This document shows positions 30,101 to 37,501 of a DNA stretch of 64,000 bases, one piece after another. The DNA is taken from NCBI GenBank assembly GCA_030430075.1, contig JAUIGN010000005.1:124001-188000 (forward strand), given 5' to 3'. The position numbers were made by a program, and so were the translations under genes. Positions within the stretch are counted from its first letter, which is position 1. Every line of letters starts with the position of its first letter. Origin of the DNA: a bacterium. Its GTDB lineage: Bacteria > Planctomycetota > Planctomycetia > Pirellulales > Pirellulaceae. The notes under the pieces are model-generated. The model saw nothing but the letters and a program-made list of their open reading frames with translations, had not been told where the DNA came from and searched no databases.

Positions 30101-30283
30101 GGTTTCGTTCACGCCGCCGGTTAACAATGCTGGCCCAACCACCGCCAGGACCACGCGCTCTTCAAGCGACTCAAACGCCCCGCTGTCGTAGCGTCGGACG
30201 CGGTGTTGTGAAGCGGCGGAATGCTTCCTGCGCCGGTAACGCGAACGTAATCTCCTGGCTTGAGCGCTGAGACGTCGTAACAT
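24194..30283 (-). CDS. Large secreted RTX / PPC-like / dockerin protein (paralogue 2)
   Basis: 2,029 aa, complete. GAGG 9 nt before the ATG. Basic leader, then FESLEERVVLAVV at about residues 37-49 (LEPR-XLL-like). An N-terminal region unlike paralogue 1 follows, including a Gly/Ala-rich hydrophobic stretch around 165-235; then RTX-like repeats about 268-318 (LGSGNDSITLG, GGDGTDTF, GGAGSDLLVL), a PPC-like domain from about 1033, a CxxxxxxxxC segment, four FG-GAP-like loops (about 1485-1650), a proline run and four dockerin-like loops (about 1778-1915). The tail LLDLLAEDVGQSWPAG matches paralogue 1. Across the last 850 residues most positions are identical to the neighbour by eye, including loop spacing. 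Duplicate gene with a replaced or fast-diverging N-terminal half; extracellular role inferred. Confidence 0.93.
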   Translation of the reverse strand: MLRRLSAQARRLRSRYRRRKHSAASQHRVRRYDSGAFESLEERVVLAVVGPALLTGGVNETNHFVITSDFEWITISDEVSHQWGYIPGAFNPDFLSSIELSITGDEANHLTTVTFPGPYGPATCLGTVAVAAGNGGPLTCTLTGSGMLVPGPQDVVGAADGDESTSQVDISFSLLDSVTALPGGNAIIPAGPGAVATLAAIPGQISAAYLLKALDGAPPEVANVAIFTALLTGLGIIGAASSAGTFTVEAGNMDDTVDLTAFERDSSVDLGSGNDSITLGTGTDDADGGDGTDTFIHNPGSNGKTKTLDGGAGSDLLVLTGFDQSDVIEINFTSASNFTFTVNGVTNTYNISNIEEIGLDAGGGDDLVTITGLEMFDGAFAIGTGDGIDEITLETMATEFALQRWAEGTLTFFNFDGAQSHEFDAAETLQVIGPNLTTTTFEASDAGNEISVFPEIRDGESYSSLLIDEYAIVRLAATGTLNLNSNGGADVITVDTSDDPTGTGGQMTFETINVNGQLPSGGRFGDGDQLYFQGSNSLMDTIEYSHGDRADRGTIEASDGNVNGTLTVNFEGINAVELIGGEAAGNDALDDLLIVNATPNDDIFEILPSVNSAEQPGQFILKTGNHKHSQVQYDGFERRHFMMAGGDDLVLLDTEDFIGSNTDVEVVGGDGGAGSSTKVDLSAGDGVEPTEFFSEVGNRFGLSIEFPTAHDRVDVTPGEGVELFLHLGEGDGDFVTFHARPNNEILFDMDSTTSSNDGTLGQLDNRITLRQDPMYGSIEMTGISRVNINAGSQVLNVEHGALPDDSGDLLAYRRTDSISDRLELQPTGPTSGIFRFESELQPKVSFHETTEVNFFAQGGTLFYTGTDLIDVVNIVQEFHNTATINQTVGTAAGPGTDFVPVQAIGYDQIFTDLGRQHDFVQLEVFQCVADNSCMAPPMGPDQQSDSNELAFSMFGGNGKDQLAIIDNGPGDTILRREEVNEQSGFVKVGDHPPVDYAEIETLKFYPVDPVAGGSGDGTQEGRVVMLEADPMEPNDNRFTAHEISDLVGVNRNPNIGTPGVDLFGNQIPGDEDWYRYEADTTGTYLFVLFFEEVGDPMNNCELPNGNPGLPDCGELDLLIYDERGNLIVDADTTSVDDTSLPLLDEGIGELQIIGSPLGNAKDIDGNPIAGEQVGRTGKIATVGVEQNTTIYVRIKGATPAVVNEYDLVALSPAEVADGPIADLLRDGIIEAKVQELVAAGTPEADAREQVAADGVSDPPGGGLRINKVEINSFNPADQDRADCMTGAFDAGCRTIFPTDTQETPTFQVESITVFLESFPPRGPGFQYEAIHETIALQLGNYELVGEHTGPIEFADVVVDNGAVELGETAKGTVTLHFNAPLPDDRYTFVVRDTLVDPAIQPLDGETNAIIPVNEDEFKSGNGVPGGDFVGKFTVDTRVEIGTFYAGSYWLDLNQNGIFDPDNPDPLNRDVVYQFGENEELVDKTVIGDWDGDGFDEIGLFALDKSTGTYRFRLDRNSNGIFDPGNDPANDPLAFEFLPNSGPGVEPVVGDWDDDGTDNIGVLSTGQWILDLDDNQVIDYSTELFPTNFSGLPFAGDWDGSGVVRVGSYDMQAGIFRFDIDDDKIFDPNNDLELEYHVPGLERPLVGDFDADFDTNIGLLIADTQTASPGLIAQWLLDLGNPAANPLMELTDAADGNDDFADMGSPGDGIFQPAPTGITGTPLVYQDVFFQVRDARFAPVVGNFDLPLTRPVDPTAMIAPPPPPPPPMGGNPFHNAPRPTDVDDDGMTTPADATEMGMFLGMNGIQPTSALTFSGFFWDVDNDEMVTPQDYLAVVNYLGGGGEGEALTADSNLATAGWFHNDAEPADVNLDGVIAASDARAIANQINANGIQMELDIRFRGNFVDPNGDGYVTGRDFLFVANLINQQLGGSGEGEGEGRGAAPVAGDFQLRVIAQERPAATPASTVGNLDRHVATTGTRLDVAPPLPAANLPTANRVPEAVVDVLDEDEPLDAGLLDLLAEDVGQSWPAG

Positions 30284-30871
30284 GGATAAACCTCGTATGA
30301 AATCGGAAGGTGGGAAGAAACGAACTTCGACTGAGATTCAGGCCACGACCTCACCGCGGCGTAGCGCTGAACAAAACAAAAAACGAACTGCACGACTCGC
30401 CATGAACGAAACCTGATGTAAGCCATGGCAACACTTGGTCTTTGAACGGCGGGTGCGGCGGGGTTGAATCATTGGATGAGGAAAACTGTGGGAGAATCGA
30501 GCAGCAGATCGGCTCGCCCCAACCGCTGCGGCTTGCATCCAATCGACGTGCATTAGGCACGCGGCCGCTGCGAGCAGGCGATGACGAAGCCGCGCGGAGT
30601 GCAAACACGTCCGGCGATTGCTTCGCGTGGGAAGGTCCCTTGCAAAATGCTGTCCGCCCCCGGGGCCAACGGGTTCCCACGGTTCTTTCAGTAGGGCCGT
30701 GTAAAAACCAGCGATTAGCGTTGTTCTGAGTTTGGAAAAGGCGTCCCGAATATCGGTCAAACCGATACAGATTGCAAGCGAAGAGCCGAAAGAACAGAAG
30801 ATTCGGGTCCCACCGCTAGACCAGCAAGGCAGCCAACACCACCAGGCAAGGTAACGAGACCGCCGTCAGAA
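30284..30871. other. Intergenic, no gene seen
   Basis: Upstream region of paralogue 2 and downstream region of the DUF1990 gene, both on the minus strand. Open frames on both strands lack recognisable content. An inverted repeat TCACCT-gctg-AGGTGA at 30872-30887 straddles the stop codon of the gene to the right and may be a weak terminator stem. Confidence 0.5.
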
Positions 30872-31564
30872 TCACCTGCTGAGGTGAGCCGTTGAGGGGC
30901 TTGTCGGGCCCAGCAGCGGACTCGGGATGTGCGCTTCCTGGACTTGGGTTGCAACGGTTTCCTGAGGGCATGCCTCGCGGACGGCCCGTCGCATCGACTG
31001 GGCCGAAAGATGGCGGAAAAGCCGCTGCTTTTGTCGCACCCAGGGATAAGCCAGGTATCCCCACCAGTGCTCCGGTCGAGAGAAAGCAGCCTGGCAGTAC
31101 CAGACGGAATCATCGGCGCTGTGCCACTCGACCGTGAAGCGTTCCTCACCTCGAACGGCATGGGCCGGCAGTGTTCCGTAAGCGAAGCCGAACCGCTTGA
31201 CAGACTCGGGCTGCTCGCCGCTCGATTCGTCAACGGTGTAAACAATCCGGCAGGGATTAAGTGACCAGATCCAGCCCATGCGGAAAGCAATGCCGACTGC
31301 CGCGCCCGATCGGATCGGTATATCGGGCCAGAACACGTGAGCGAGTTCGGGCGGAAACATCTGCCAGGCCCGCATCGCCGCCTTGGCCCGTTCGAACGTT
31401 TTACGACCCCGGCCCAGTTGCACGCGATGGCGATCGACGTGATAGCCAGTAGGAGCCTCGGGCCACCGCGTTCCGCCGGTCTCCCGGTAGGAAAAAGGCA
31501 GTCGCCGCTGCCCGAAGAGGCAGCGGATGGCGATCGAGTCTGTGGGTCGCTGGAGACAGAGCAT
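30872..31564 (-). CDS. DUF1990 (UPF0548-like) family protein
   Basis: 230 aa from the ATG at 31564; an in-frame GTG at 31597 would add 11 residues. The sequence matches the DUF1990 pattern: LPFSYRETGGTRW, then GYHVDRHRVQLGRG, a mid-region FPPELAHVFWP, the strand RFGFAYGTLPAHAVRGEE, and VWYCQAAFSRPEHW near the C-terminus followed by YPWVRQKQRLFRHLSAQSM. Family knowledge: DUF1990 proteins are widespread soluble proteins of unknown function, thought to have a START/lipocalin-like ligand-binding barrel. No signal peptide. A tandem CACGAATCAAG(G/C)GTCAG repeat lies just before the ATG. The family call is fairly firm; function unknown. Confidence 0.75.
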   Translation of the reverse strand: MLCLQRPTDSIAIRCLFGQRRLPFSYRETGGTRWPEAPTGYHVDRHRVQLGRGRKTFERAKAAMRAWQMFPPELAHVFWPDIPIRSGAAVGIAFRMGWIWSLNPCRIVYTVDESSGEQPESVKRFGFAYGTLPAHAVRGEERFTVEWHSADDSVWYCQAAFSRPEHWWGYLAYPWVRQKQRLFRHLSAQSMRRAVREACPQETVATQVQEAHIPSPLLGPTSPSTAHLSR

Positions 31565-31998
31565 GGTCGAGGCCCAACACGAATCAAGGGTCAGCACGAA
31601 TCAAGCGTCAGCGGGAGCGGAGATTTCCGCCGTTCCTCTTCCAACCGTACACGGTGTGCTGAGTTAACCAGCCGACCGCATGGGCGACGGGGGATAGATC
31701 GTGTCCTGCAAACTGGCTACAACGGCGTGATGTTTGTTATGGCGTCGTTTCTCACGCGGAACCTGGGCCGAAGCGAGACCACAACGGGCTGTCGTTGTGC
31801 TGGTGCGAAGCGCCTGAACCGCGGAGAAGACGCGGGCGACGCTTGCGTGGCGAAGCTGCATGGCGTGATGATGGCGGGCCGTCAATCAGGCAAGGCGGAG
31901 GTCGCTGCGGAAGCTGAAGTCATCAACGGCGCTATCGGCAGCGAGGAAGCTTCGCGGGGGCCGCGTGCTGCCGACCTGTCGCAGGAGGGGGGAAATGA
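31565..31998. other. Divergent intergenic region, no gene seen
   Basis: Separates the minus-strand DUF1990 gene from the plus-strand oxygenase-like gene, so it should hold both promoters. I cannot single out a convincing -10/-35 pair. The strong AGGAGGGGGG just before 31999 belongs to the downstream gene. Confidence 0.5.
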
Positions 31999-32769
31999 AT
32001 GATCGTTGTTCCGAATCAACTCTACTCGTTTCATTTCTCCCAGGTGCCGGGCTTCGAGCAGATCTACGCAACGGCGCGCCGCCATTCGTATGCTCCGGCG
32101 GGATTCGACGCGCGGTATTTTGCCGACTTGCCCGACGGCCACCGTCTGGTTTCCCGACGTCGATCGCTCGATCGGCTTCCGGACGAAGCGACGATCTTGC
32201 AGCAGGAATATGAACTCGCCCAGTCGACCGGTGACCGCTCCCGTTCGGGGGTGGTGTTCGAGATTCAAACCGCTGCCCATCAAGCCTCGCTGGAAACGCT
32301 GCAGCCACCGCAACTGGCTGCAAGTGAAACGCCCACGAAATTGGCCCGGCGCGATCTGAGCTATCGACTGGGCAGCGGGTACGTGAAACTTGACGATCGC
32401 AAGGCACGCATGGCGGATTTGATCGCGGCCGTGAGCGAATTCTTCGGCACGCCGTGCCGTTGCCAAGGTGACTATTGGTACCCGCCGGGAGGCTTTCGCG
32501 ATTGGCATACGAACAAGTATGACGCCACCGGTTGGCGATTATACATCGTAGACGTCGATCTTCCTGCCCGTTCTTACTTCCGCATCAAGAACCCCCGCAC
32601 ACAGCAGATCGAGACGCTCTGGGACCAGCCCGGAACGTTGAATTTCTTTCACATCAACCCGGATCACCTGCTCTGGCATTGCATCGGCGTGGGGCAAGCG
32701 AATCGTTGGAGCAAGGGATTTGTGATCCCCGATTCCTGGTTGGACACAGTGGCCGCCCGCTTGGCCTGA
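31999..32769 (+). CDS. Putative 2OG-Fe(II)-oxygenase-like (double-stranded beta-helix) protein
   Basis: 256 aa; AGGAGGGGGG a few bases upstream gives a clear ribosome site. The C-terminal half looks like a small 2OG-Fe(II) oxygenase core: YPPGGFRDWHTN (H170, N172), GWRLYIVDVD, SYFRIKNPRT, then LLWHCIGVGQANRWSKGF (H227, R236). Known 2OG enzymes use HxD/E...H for iron and a downstream Arg for 2-oxoglutarate. Here the HxD position reads H-T-N, so iron ligation may differ, or the protein may be an atypical, halogenase-like or inactive member. The first 120 residues have no recognised domain. No signal peptide and no operon partner. The fold call is moderate, the reaction unknown. Confidence 0.55.
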   Translation: MIVVPNQLYSFHFSQVPGFEQIYATARRHSYAPAGFDARYFADLPDGHRLVSRRRSLDRLPDEATILQQEYELAQSTGDRSRSGVVFEIQTAAHQASLETLQPPQLAASETPTKLARRDLSYRLGSGYVKLDDRKARMADLIAAVSEFFGTPCRCQGDYWYPPGGFRDWHTNKYDATGWRLYIVDVDLPARSYFRIKNPRTQQIETLWDQPGTLNFFHINPDHLLWHCIGVGQANRWSKGFVIPDSWLDTVAARLA

Positions 32770-33454
32770 GCCAGCGACCCGGGCCGGGAGCACGCGACCT
32801 TGTCCCCTACCCCGCACTTAGGCTCTTGCGTTCTGACAGCCACGCACCTTGTGCGGATGTTTCGCGGGCGACCAGCGGGAGCGACCAAGATTTTGGCGCG
32901 TTCACTGTTTGGCTGTGGCCCTGCTACGTTGGGAATGAGTGCGGTAGAACTTCCATCCATTTAGCGAAACGGATGTACTGTAAGTCGTTGCTGACTCGTA
33001 CCGGCTTACTGCCAGAACGCATTGGGTCTGGCATCGGGTGAATGCCCCGTTTCATGTCGATTGGGGGCGACACCTGGCCCGCGGCTTGGTTTCTCCGAGC
33101 CTCACGTTCCTCACACTTGCGGTTTGCAGCACAATTGGCAGAGCCCGATCGGTCGCTGGACACGGCGCATTCGGTCGAATCGGCACGATCGGCGTGGCAA
33201 ACTATTCGGTCTTCGACGCTTGAGAGGAATCGGACTCCACAAGGACGCGGCAATCCGGATGTTTTGCTCGGCTGCAACCTGTCTCCGAGTCGAACAAAAA
33301 AACGGCACAGCCGTGCCAACCCGTTAGATGATGAAGCGCGACATGACGATTACCGGCGGGCCCTGAGGTTGTTTCGCCGGTCCACTCTGCCTCGCCCACG
33401 CGGCCCTCGATCTCAACAACCAGTCTGGAGCCGGCTCCCCAGAGGATCAATCGA
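32770..33454. other. Intergenic, no gene seen
   Basis: About 685 bases with only overlapping short open frames and no consistent coding signal. It holds one terminator-like hairpin facing the minus strand (33296-33317). Confidence 0.5.
33296..33317 (-). terminator. Terminator-like hairpin without an obvious gene
   Basis: On the minus strand GGCAC-GGCT-GTGCC is followed by GTTTTTTTG. The stem is only 5 bp but the T-run is canonical. The nearest minus-strand gene upstream ends 2 kb away, so it either ends an unseen transcript or is chance. Confidence 0.3.
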
Positions 33455-34297
33455 ATGAAGAAGTCACTGTTGTTATCGCTTGCCGTCCTGACGACATTGT
33501 TGGGAGCGCCGCTGACGCAAGCGGCGGATGTGGCATACACCCTGGCCGGGGAGCATGTCTTCGCAGGGGGAGACCCGGCCTACGGCAAACAGGACGACAT
33601 GCACCAGGGCGGAAAAGGCCGATTCGACGGCGCGTTCTTTGATGCCGAGATGAACTTCATGAGGTTCTACCAAACGGACGGCGTCGGACCGCTGGGGACA
33701 CCCAATCGTTTCAATCACGAGGCCACCCCCCGTGTCACGATCGGCTATGTGAGTGAAGGTGGGTTGGGCGCACGGGTCCGCTACTGGAACTTCTCGTACA
33801 CGGCCGGCGCACCGGCCACGCAGACGGCCGTCGATACCTACAACATCGACGCCGAACTGTTCGAGCGGTTGGAGGTCGGCCACCATACGAGTGCCGAATG
33901 GAGCGCCGGCCTGAGGTACAATGACTTTCGGCAGGACGAGGCGGTCTTTAATCAGAACGACGAGTTCGGCGGGATCGGCCTGCTGATCGGCTTTCGAGTT
34001 GATCGGGACGTGTTTCGAGGCAATGTCTACGCCCGCGGTCGCTGGTCGATTCTCACGGATACCGAAGCCAACGACCTGAACTTTGTCGCCCGCGACAAGA
34101 TCGGGATGCAGACGGAGATCGGGGTGGGCTACGAATCGGCACTCTGCCTCCGCAACGGGTCGCGGTTGACCGGACGCCTGGGCTACGAGCATCAATTTTG
34201 GAGCGGCTTCGGTGTCGACTCGGTCGGCGGTACCGGCAACGGGATCACCGGGGTCGGGTTCGGGGGAATCGTTGTGGGGCTCGGTATCGAGCGGTAG
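33455..34297 (+). CDS. Outer-membrane beta-barrel protein (Lpg1974-like)
   Basis: 280 aa. Clear Sec signal peptide MKKSLLLSLAVLTTLLGAPL with likely cleavage after TQAA. GAGG 9 nt before the ATG. The mature part is a series of amphipathic strands alternating with turns: PRVTIGYVSEGGLGARVRYW, FERLEVGHHTSAEWSAGLRY, GGIGLLIGFRVDRDVF, NVYARGRWSILTD, MQTEIGVGYESAL, LTGRLGYEHQFW, ending in VGFGGIVVGLGIER. This pattern and length fit Lpg1974-type or general OMP beta-barrel proteins of planctomycetes. Pore-forming or structural role is inferred. The gene is monocistronic as far as can be seen. The barrel call is strong, the exact family moderate. Confidence 0.75.
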   Translation: MKKSLLLSLAVLTTLLGAPLTQAADVAYTLAGEHVFAGGDPAYGKQDDMHQGGKGRFDGAFFDAEMNFMRFYQTDGVGPLGTPNRFNHEATPRVTIGYVSEGGLGARVRYWNFSYTAGAPATQTAVDTYNIDAELFERLEVGHHTSAEWSAGLRYNDFRQDEAVFNQNDEFGGIGLLIGFRVDRDVFRGNVYARGRWSILTDTEANDLNFVARDKIGMQTEIGVGYESALCLRNGSRLTGRLGYEHQFWSGFGVDSVGGTGNGITGVGFGGIVVGLGIER

Positions 34298-34369
34298 GTT
34301 TCGGTTGGCAGCGTAAGACAGTCGGAGATGGAGACCTTCGGTCGGGCGTTTCGGCGGGGTCGGAGACCC

Positions 34370-34461
34370 GCGCCGAGCTTGGTTGGAGACCTGCGCCGAG
34401 CAGGGTTGGCGAGCCGCGCCGAGCTTGGTTGGAGACCTGCGCCGAGCAGGGTTGTTGAGCC
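34370..34461 (+). repeat. Two-copy 46-bp direct tandem repeat
   Basis: The unit beginning GCGCCGAGCTTGGTTGGAGA occurs at 34370-34415 and again at 34416-34461 with one or two differences. A partial copy (GGAGACCCGCGCCGAG) precedes it. It lies between the barrel gene and the PAP2-like gene. Confidence 0.85.
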
Positions 34462-34532
34462 GCGCGCAGGGCTGATTGCGGTGCTGACGGCTCCGGCGTT
34501 GGCTACGTTGCACTACCACAGGTGGTTCGCCG

Positions 34533-35234
34533 ATGGAGTCAGCGACGAGACCATTCTGGGGCTGGCCCGGCCTTGGCAACATCGCCTACGCTTACGGTGT
34601 GCTGGGGCCGCCCCTGACGTTGTGGTTTGTCCTGGTCTACGGCGGTGCCGACTACCTGACAGGCCTCCACAGTTATCGCGTCCGCCTGCACCTGGACGTG
34701 GAACTGGGCATGCCGTTCCTGCCCGCGATGGTCGTCTTCTATAACTCGATGCACCTGGCCTACCTGATCGCCCCCTTCATTCTCCGCACCCGTCCGGAGA
34801 TGCACGCCATGGCGGTGACCTGGGTGGCGATTACGCTGGTTGCCGGTTGCATCTTTCTGGTACTGCCGGCGGAGGATGCGTATCCCACCCCGCCGGATTC
34901 GGCCCTTGGTCCCTGGCGCGCCATGTTTCGGTTGGCCGACCAGGCGAACCTGCGTTTCAATTCTTTCCCGTCCATGCACGTTGCCTGGGGGCTCGTCTGC
35001 GTCGAAGTCTATGCCCGCAACACCAGGCGGACCGGCCAGTGGTTGCTTTGGGCGTGGGGGCTCGGCATGGTGCTTTCCACCTTGCTGCTGCACCAACATC
35101 ACCTGGCGGACGCGGCGGGAGGCGCTGCCTTGGCCTGCTGGGGTTCACGTTGGATGTACCCTCGCTGCCTGCAGTATTTTCGGCGCGGTCGGCGGTGTCC
35201 GGTCAAACCAGGCTCGAGCGCGGATCATCGATGA
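34533..35234 (+). CDS. PAP2-superfamily membrane phosphatase / phosphotransferase-like protein
   Basis: 233 aa with about six hydrophobic segments. PAP2 motif C2 is visible as FPSMH (146-149) and C3 as S182 with H189-x3-D193 (LLLHQHHLADAAGG). The first motif (KxxxxxxRP) is not obvious. The arrangement NSFPSMHVAWG with a late HxxxD resembles the inositolphosphotransferase/Aur1-like branch of PAP2 proteins, which act on lipid phosphate head groups in membranes. AGGTGG 7 nt before the ATG supports this start. It lies 1.2 kb upstream of the desaturase/radical SAM run, separated by a minus-strand gene, so a lipid link is suggestive only. Confidence 0.7.
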   Translation: MESATRPFWGWPGLGNIAYAYGVLGPPLTLWFVLVYGGADYLTGLHSYRVRLHLDVELGMPFLPAMVVFYNSMHLAYLIAPFILRTRPEMHAMAVTWVAITLVAGCIFLVLPAEDAYPTPPDSALGPWRAMFRLADQANLRFNSFPSMHVAWGLVCVEVYARNTRRTGQWLLWAWGLGMVLSTLLLHQHHLADAAGGAALACWGSRWMYPRCLQYFRRGRRCPVKPGSSADHR

Positions 35235-35307
35235 ACGGATCACGGCTCAGGACAAGTCGCCGGGTCGTCGTCCTTTGTCGTAAATCGATTCAGAGCGCCG
35301 TGCCGAT

Positions 35308-35380
35308 TAGCCGGAACCTGTTCGCGTCGGGTTTGCTCTGCGATCAACGAAACCGGGGCGAACGCCCAACGGCGGATGCA
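35308..35380 (+). repeat. REP-like intergenic repeat, copy B
   Basis: Reads AGCCGGAACCTGTTCGCGTC, GGTTTGCTCTGCGATCAACG, AAACCGGGGCGAACGCCC, AACGGCGGATGCAT. It shares more than 60 bp of collinear sequence with copy C1 at 51110. The core GGGC-GAAC-GCCC can form a hairpin. Confidence 0.7.
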
Positions 35381-35412
35381 TCGTCCGGGCCAACGGCTGA
35401 CTGATGATATGG

Positions 35413-36054
35413 CTAGGCCGACTTGCGGCGCCGCGTCAGGAGCCAGCCGCCGGCTCCTCCAACGACGAGGCCCAGGATTCCGGCGATCGCGGCCGCGATT
35501 ATGAGCGTATTCCGCAGATAGAGACTGATCACCTCGTTCTGGAACGCATTCGTCGACGCGCTGAAGCTGACAAGTTGCCACCGGTCGTCCGCCTTGACCA
35601 GCGTAGCCGTCCAGCGGCTGTCGAGGTCCACATCGACGCCACGGGCCAATGCGTAGTGATCCCGCATGTTGCCCGCGGCGACCACCATCTGGCCGTCCGC
35701 ATAGAGCAGCCGCATGTCGGTGTCCGGCTGCACCGTCATCTTGTCGATGAATTTGGACAGCTTGTCGAATTCGGCGAGCACCGCATCGTAGCCCTGTCCA
35801 CTGGTCCCGTCCTGCCAGGTCGCAATCACGTCCGGATGACAATACTCTTGCAACATCGTTTCGTAATCGCCCCGGTTGAATGATTCGAAGAGCGCGTTGC
35901 GGAACGCATCGAGTTCGGCAGTGATGTCGGCCGTTGACGTCGATTCGGCGGTGGCGTCGGCAGATTCTTGCGGCTCATCTTGCGGCCCGGCATGGCTGTC
36001 GGCCGGCAACGCGAAAGAGACGCAAACCAGCAACAGGAGGCTGCATCGAGTCAT
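35413..36054 (-). CDS. Signal-peptide, membrane-anchored NTF2/SnoaL-like protein
   Basis: 213 aa from the ATG at 36054; an upstream in-frame start at 36108 would only prefix the signal peptide. AAGGAAA about 9 nt before 36054 supports this start. Residues 1-22 (TRCSLLLLVCVSFALPADSHA) form a Sec signal. Residues about 40-165 look like an NTF2/SnoaL (DUF4440-type) cone fold: ELDAFRNALFESFNRGDYET, YCHPDVIATWQDG, AEFDKLSKFI, and strands DMRLLYADGQMVVAAGN and SRWTATLVKADDRWQLVSF. A C-terminal transmembrane helix (about 183-205, ending RRRKSA) anchors it with the domain outside the cytoplasm. Ligand or enzymatic activity unknown; such domains often bind small hydrophobic molecules. Divergent from the desaturase gene. 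Confidence 0.75.
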   Translation of the reverse strand: MTRCSLLLLVCVSFALPADSHAGPQDEPQESADATAESTSTADITAELDAFRNALFESFNRGDYETMLQEYCHPDVIATWQDGTSGQGYDAVLAEFDKLSKFIDKMTVQPDTDMRLLYADGQMVVAAGNMRDHYALARGVDVDLDSRWTATLVKADDRWQLVSFSASTNAFQNEVISLYLRNTLIIAAAIAGILGLVVGGAGGWLLTRRRKSA

Positions 36055-36395
36055 GACCGTGTTTCCTTGCGAGATGTTGAAGGGAGAGCGACGACCGGCG
36101 ATGAGCATGGTCGTGGTCTTGGTGCCGCCAGTATAGCACTCGGCGGCGGACGCCTCGCCTCTGCGGTCAACCGTCAGGCCGGCGAGTGCCCCAGGTTACG
36201 TTGCTTGTGACGCGAGAATCCAACAGATAGCATGATTCGCAGTGTGGCGGCCCGTTGCTGGCGGCACGGCCAGGGAAGCTGCGGCTGTCCTGGCGGCCGA
36301 AATTCGTGTTGCCGACACGCCGGTTGCCGCGCGGTGATACGCAGGCAGCCGAAACCGTTTGGGATGGATCGGCAGGATGGCGACACGAGGATGCG
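36055..36395. other. Divergent intergenic region before the desaturase run
   Basis: Should hold promoters for the SnoaL-like gene (minus) and the desaturase gene (plus). No clear promoter or operator was recognised. GAGG at 36387-36390 is the ribosome site of the plus-strand gene. Confidence 0.5.
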
Positions 36396-37421
36396 ATGGT
36401 TGCTTCGAAGTCCAAGGCGTGCGGACGAAGTTGGGGACCCGCGGCGGGGCGCGAGCCGCCGCTCGACCTGCCAATTCCGAATCTGCTGAACACGAGCCTC
36501 GTGATTCTGGTCGCGGCATCCGCGGTTGGACTGCTGTGGCTGGCCAGCCGTTTGGATTCCACGCTGGCCGTGCTTGGGGTTGGGATCGCGTTCAGCTATC
36601 TCATGCTTTCCGACTATGCCCTGTTGCACGAAGCCACGCACGACAATCTCCACCAGCAGCCTCGTTGGAATCACGTGGGCGGAGTTATCACGGGGATTTT
36701 TTTTCTGGCGCCGTTCTCGATGATCCGCGTGACGCATCAGGGGCACCATCAACGTAACCGGACCGATGACGAGATCTTCGACTTGTACTACGAAGGAGGT
36801 TGGTTCCTCAAGTGTTGCCAATGGTATGCAACGCTGCTCGGACTGTTCTGGCCCTGCATCCCGGTGTGCGCCGTCCTGTTCGCGATTTGCCCGCGTACGA
36901 TTGGCCTCAAGTTGTTCAGCGGTCCGCCCTTCGGCAACGCCAACGTCAAGGATATTACGCCGGCCGATCTGGTCCGGATTCGGTTCGAACTGCTGCTCAC
37001 GCTGGCGGTCTTCGCCGGCATGTTCTGGTTGCTCGACCTGCGGTGGCAGAGCGTCGCGATCCTGTATGCCTGTTTTTCTCTGAACTGGTCGACTCGCCAG
37101 TACGTCGGCCATGCGTTTTCACAACGGGACATCATCGAAGGCGCGTTCAACTTGCGCCACAACGTGGTCGTCTCGAAGATCCTGTTGCATGGTGAATGGG
37201 ACCTGAGCCACCATCGGCATCCTGAAGTCTCGTGGTATTATCTGCCCACGATCTCACGCGATGACGAGCCGCGGCCAAGCTACGCGCGCCACTATTGGCG
37301 GCAGTGGCTCGGCCCGCGCCCTGTCAGCGAGCCACCTCCAGACCCGGTTGGGACATGTTCCCGGGCGAAAGGCGAACGGCGACCTGTTGAGGCGCCGTCT
37401 GCCAATGCGCCGGCCGGTTGA
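36396..37421 (+). CDS. Fatty acid desaturase family membrane di-iron protein
   Basis: 341 aa from the ATG at 36396, chosen because GAGG lies 5 nt upstream and the frame before it has no family-like content. Histidine boxes: HEATH (78-82, HxxxH), HQGHH (114-118, HxxHH) and SHHRH (272-275), with further His at 239, 255 and 265. Hydrophobic segments lie at about 30-50, 53-75, 90-110, 135-165 and 195-225. These are the signatures of membrane fatty-acid desaturases and related hydroxylases/ketolases, which use O2 and two irons to oxidise acyl or isoprenoid chains. First gene of the plus-strand run leading to the radical SAM quartet, so a lipid substrate is likely. Could also be a hydroxylase. The C-terminal 40 residues are Pro/Arg-rich and not conserved-looking. 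Confidence 0.8.
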   Translation: MVASKSKACGRSWGPAAGREPPLDLPIPNLLNTSLVILVAASAVGLLWLASRLDSTLAVLGVGIAFSYLMLSDYALLHEATHDNLHQQPRWNHVGGVITGIFFLAPFSMIRVTHQGHHQRNRTDDEIFDLYYEGGWFLKCCQWYATLLGLFWPCIPVCAVLFAICPRTIGLKLFSGPPFGNANVKDITPADLVRIRFELLLTLAVFAGMFWLLDLRWQSVAILYACFSLNWSTRQYVGHAFSQRDIIEGAFNLRHNVVVSKILLHGEWDLSHHRHPEVSWYYLPTISRDDEPRPSYARHYWRQWLGPRPVSEPPPDPVGTCSRAKGERRPVEAPSANAPAG

Positions 37422-37501
37422 GTCGGCCGGTTGAGTCGGCCGGTTTCCGGCGCGCGACGAATGACCTGCGATCCGAATTTTCCTTCCTGCCAGGATCCGA
37501 C

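Noticed and set aside
33473..34582. Minus-strand open frame of 369 codons
   Set aside because: Antisense to the barrel protein, which has a signal peptide and strand pattern; part of it reads through the 46-bp tandem repeat.
36174..37112. Minus-strand open frame of 312 codons
   Set aside because: Antisense to the desaturase gene with its three His boxes.
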